Assembly (NCBI GenBank): GCA_003535395.1
Contig: DOHE01000236.1
Coordinates: forward strand, 1 to 5,680
Origin: Clostridiales bacterium
Lineage (GTDB): Bacteria; Bacillota; Clostridia; UBA8921
Reading direction: 5' to 3'
Length of the DNA stretch: 5,680 bases
The notes under the pieces were generated by a model that saw nothing but the letters and a program-made list of their open reading frames with translations, had not been told where the DNA came from and ran no database searches. This document shows positions 4,664 through 5,680 of the stretch, piece after piece. Within the stretch, counting starts at the first letter, position 1. Each line of letters begins with the position of its first letter. The translations under genes were made by a program, and so were the position numbers.

Positions 4664-5680
4664 TTGAAAAGCTTAAAAGAAGTAAAAATAACAAGAATTG
4701 CAGCAGTAATGATCTTGACCTTCACGTTGGTTTTTACTGCAGGAGGATGCAAAAAGAGCAGCACTTTAGCCACCACAGCAAACTCTCTTTATAAAACAAC
4801 ATTAAAAACAACAGCAAAATCCGGTAGCGCAGTTGCTAAATCAACTGTGAAATCATCAACAATCGGGCAGGGAAATACCAGCGAAGTGAATTATGAAGGT
4901 TTTGCAGAAACAGAAACTGGAAATCAGGGATCAGGTGAAGGAGATATTATTGAAGAAAGAGGTTCCGATATCAATATATCAAAGTATGAAGGGAAAATAA
5001 ACCTGGAAGGAAAAACAATAAAAATTTATGACCAATGGTGCAGTGATCCCCAGAATAATAATATGCTAGGCCGCGAAGGAGTAAGCCTGTATTATGATGC
5101 TTTGCTTTCCAGCGTCAGGGATTCGGAAAAAAAGTACAATTGCCAAATTATTTATGGCAAGTATGATATAGGAGGATCGATAGCGACAGTTTTTGCGCAA
5201 AACGCTGTTGCAGGCCTCAAGCAGCCTTTTGATGCTTTTGCTTATGCAATAGGCAATCCATTGGTTGTGTGGGCTAATTCCAATATAATCGCACCTTTGG
5301 ATGATTATATTAACCTTGATGCACCTGAAGTCAAGCAAGTACCTTTTGGAAGTGTTGCAAATCTTGGCCAATATAGGGGAAAACAGTGGGTCTATCCTCA
5401 TCCCGCACATGCAGTCTATCCCGCTGCATCATATAATTATATATACAACAGAAGACTGCTGAATACGTCCGGGATCCCTGATCTCCAGGATATTGAAGCA
5501 CAGGGACAGTGGAACTGGGACAAATTAGCAGAAATCAGCCGTGCCTTGACACTGGATTTCAATGGGGACAACATCATCGATCAATATGCTATTTCAGTTA
5601 ATTATGCATCTTTTATTTCGTCTATGATATATAGCAATGGCGGAAGATATTTCAGAGAAGTTGACGGAAAGTATTTACTT
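4664..5680 (+). CDS. Extracellular solute-binding lipoprotein of an ABC transporter (3' end outside window)
   Basis: 339 codons are visible and the frame is open to the window end. From the TTG start, residues 1-29 are a lipoprotein signal peptide: a basic start (KSLKEVKITR), a hydrophobic core (IAAVMILTFTLVFT) and the lipobox AGGC with Cys29 as the lipidation site. Residues 30 to ~110 are a Ser/Thr/Lys-rich then Gly/Glu-rich flexible linker. The folded part begins near GKTIKIYDQW (116-125) and resembles family 1 solute-binding proteins: VVWANSNIIAPLDDYI, YIYNRRLLNTSGI, then GQWNWDKLAEISRALT followed by DFNGDNIIDQY. The last holds an EF-hand-like Asp298-Asn300-Asp302-Asp306 pattern often seen as DxNGDxxxD in these proteins and may bind calcium. 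It would capture a sugar or oligosaccharide at the cell surface for permeases expected downstream. The DNA is AT-richer than the rest of the window. Family likely; ligand unknown. Confidence 0.85.
   Translation, partial: MKSLKEVKITRIAAVMILTFTLVFTAGGCKKSSTLATTANSLYKTTLKTTAKSGSAVAKSTVKSSTIGQGNTSEVNYEGFAETETGNQGSGEGDIIEERGSDINISKYEGKINLEGKTIKIYDQWCSDPQNNNMLGREGVSLYYDALLSSVRDSEKKYNCQIIYGKYDIGGSIATVFAQNAVAGLKQPFDAFAYAIGNPLVVWANSNIIAPLDDYINLDAPEVKQVPFGSVANLGQYRGKQWVYPHPAHAVYPAASYNYIYNRRLLNTSGIPDLQDIEAQGQWNWDKLAEISRALTLDFNGDNIIDQYAISVNYASFISSMIYSNGGRYFREVDGKYLL

Noticed and set aside
4498..4794. 98-codon open frame on the plus strand across the gap and the binding-protein start
   Set aside because: It overlaps the signal peptide region of the binding protein in another frame, and its Cys/Lys/His-rich composition looks like chance.
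5066..5410. 114-codon open frame on the minus strand inside the binding protein
   Set aside because: Antisense to a coherent solute-binding protein sequence; no ribosome binding site or domain seen.

Overview
The window looks like chromosome from an anaerobic Firmicute of the Clostridia, probably a gut or rumen type near Lachnospiraceae. This is inferred from the gene content: an [FeFe]-hydrogenase C-terminus, a PPi-type phosphofructokinase, a PocR/AraC regulator beside a lipoprotein sugar-type binding protein, and strong GGAGG-type ribosome binding sites. No rRNA, tRNA, CRISPR array, transposase or integrase was recognised.

Layout. Positions 1-138 are the last 46 codons of an [FeFe]-hydrogenase. 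Its stop codon overlaps the ribosome binding site of a flavin reductase/flavoredoxin-like gene (144-863, +), so the two form a tight redox operon. That operon ends in a 17-bp perfect A-tract/T-tract hairpin (844-885), which includes the end of the flavin reductase gene and can also terminate the converging gene. On the minus strand are a pyrophosphate-type phosphofructokinase (931-2172) and, upstream of it, a membrane-anchored HExxH protein of the DUF3810 type (2300-3475). The 127-bp gap between them carries a plausible phosphofructokinase promoter, a 10-bp palindrome between its -35 and -10, and three helically phased 10-11 bp direct repeats just upstream.

A divergent promoter region (about 3476-3582) separates the DUF3810 gene from a PocR-domain AraC-family regulator (3583-4461, +). 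The DUF3810 promoter lies so close to its ATG that the mRNA may be leaderless. After a 202-bp gap with a promoter inside a 10-bp dyad, a lipoprotein solute-binding protein begins at a TTG codon (4664) and runs off the window end. The regulator and binding protein are most simply read as the start of a carbohydrate-uptake locus (inference).

Base composition falls from GC-rich in the DUF3810 gene to AT-rich in the binding protein, which fits a core-metabolism side joined to a more variable transport locus. I see no wholly new system. The most interesting signals are regulatory: the repeats and palindrome at the phosphofructokinase promoter, the possible leaderless start, the terminator inside a coding end, and the dyad around the binding-protein promoter.
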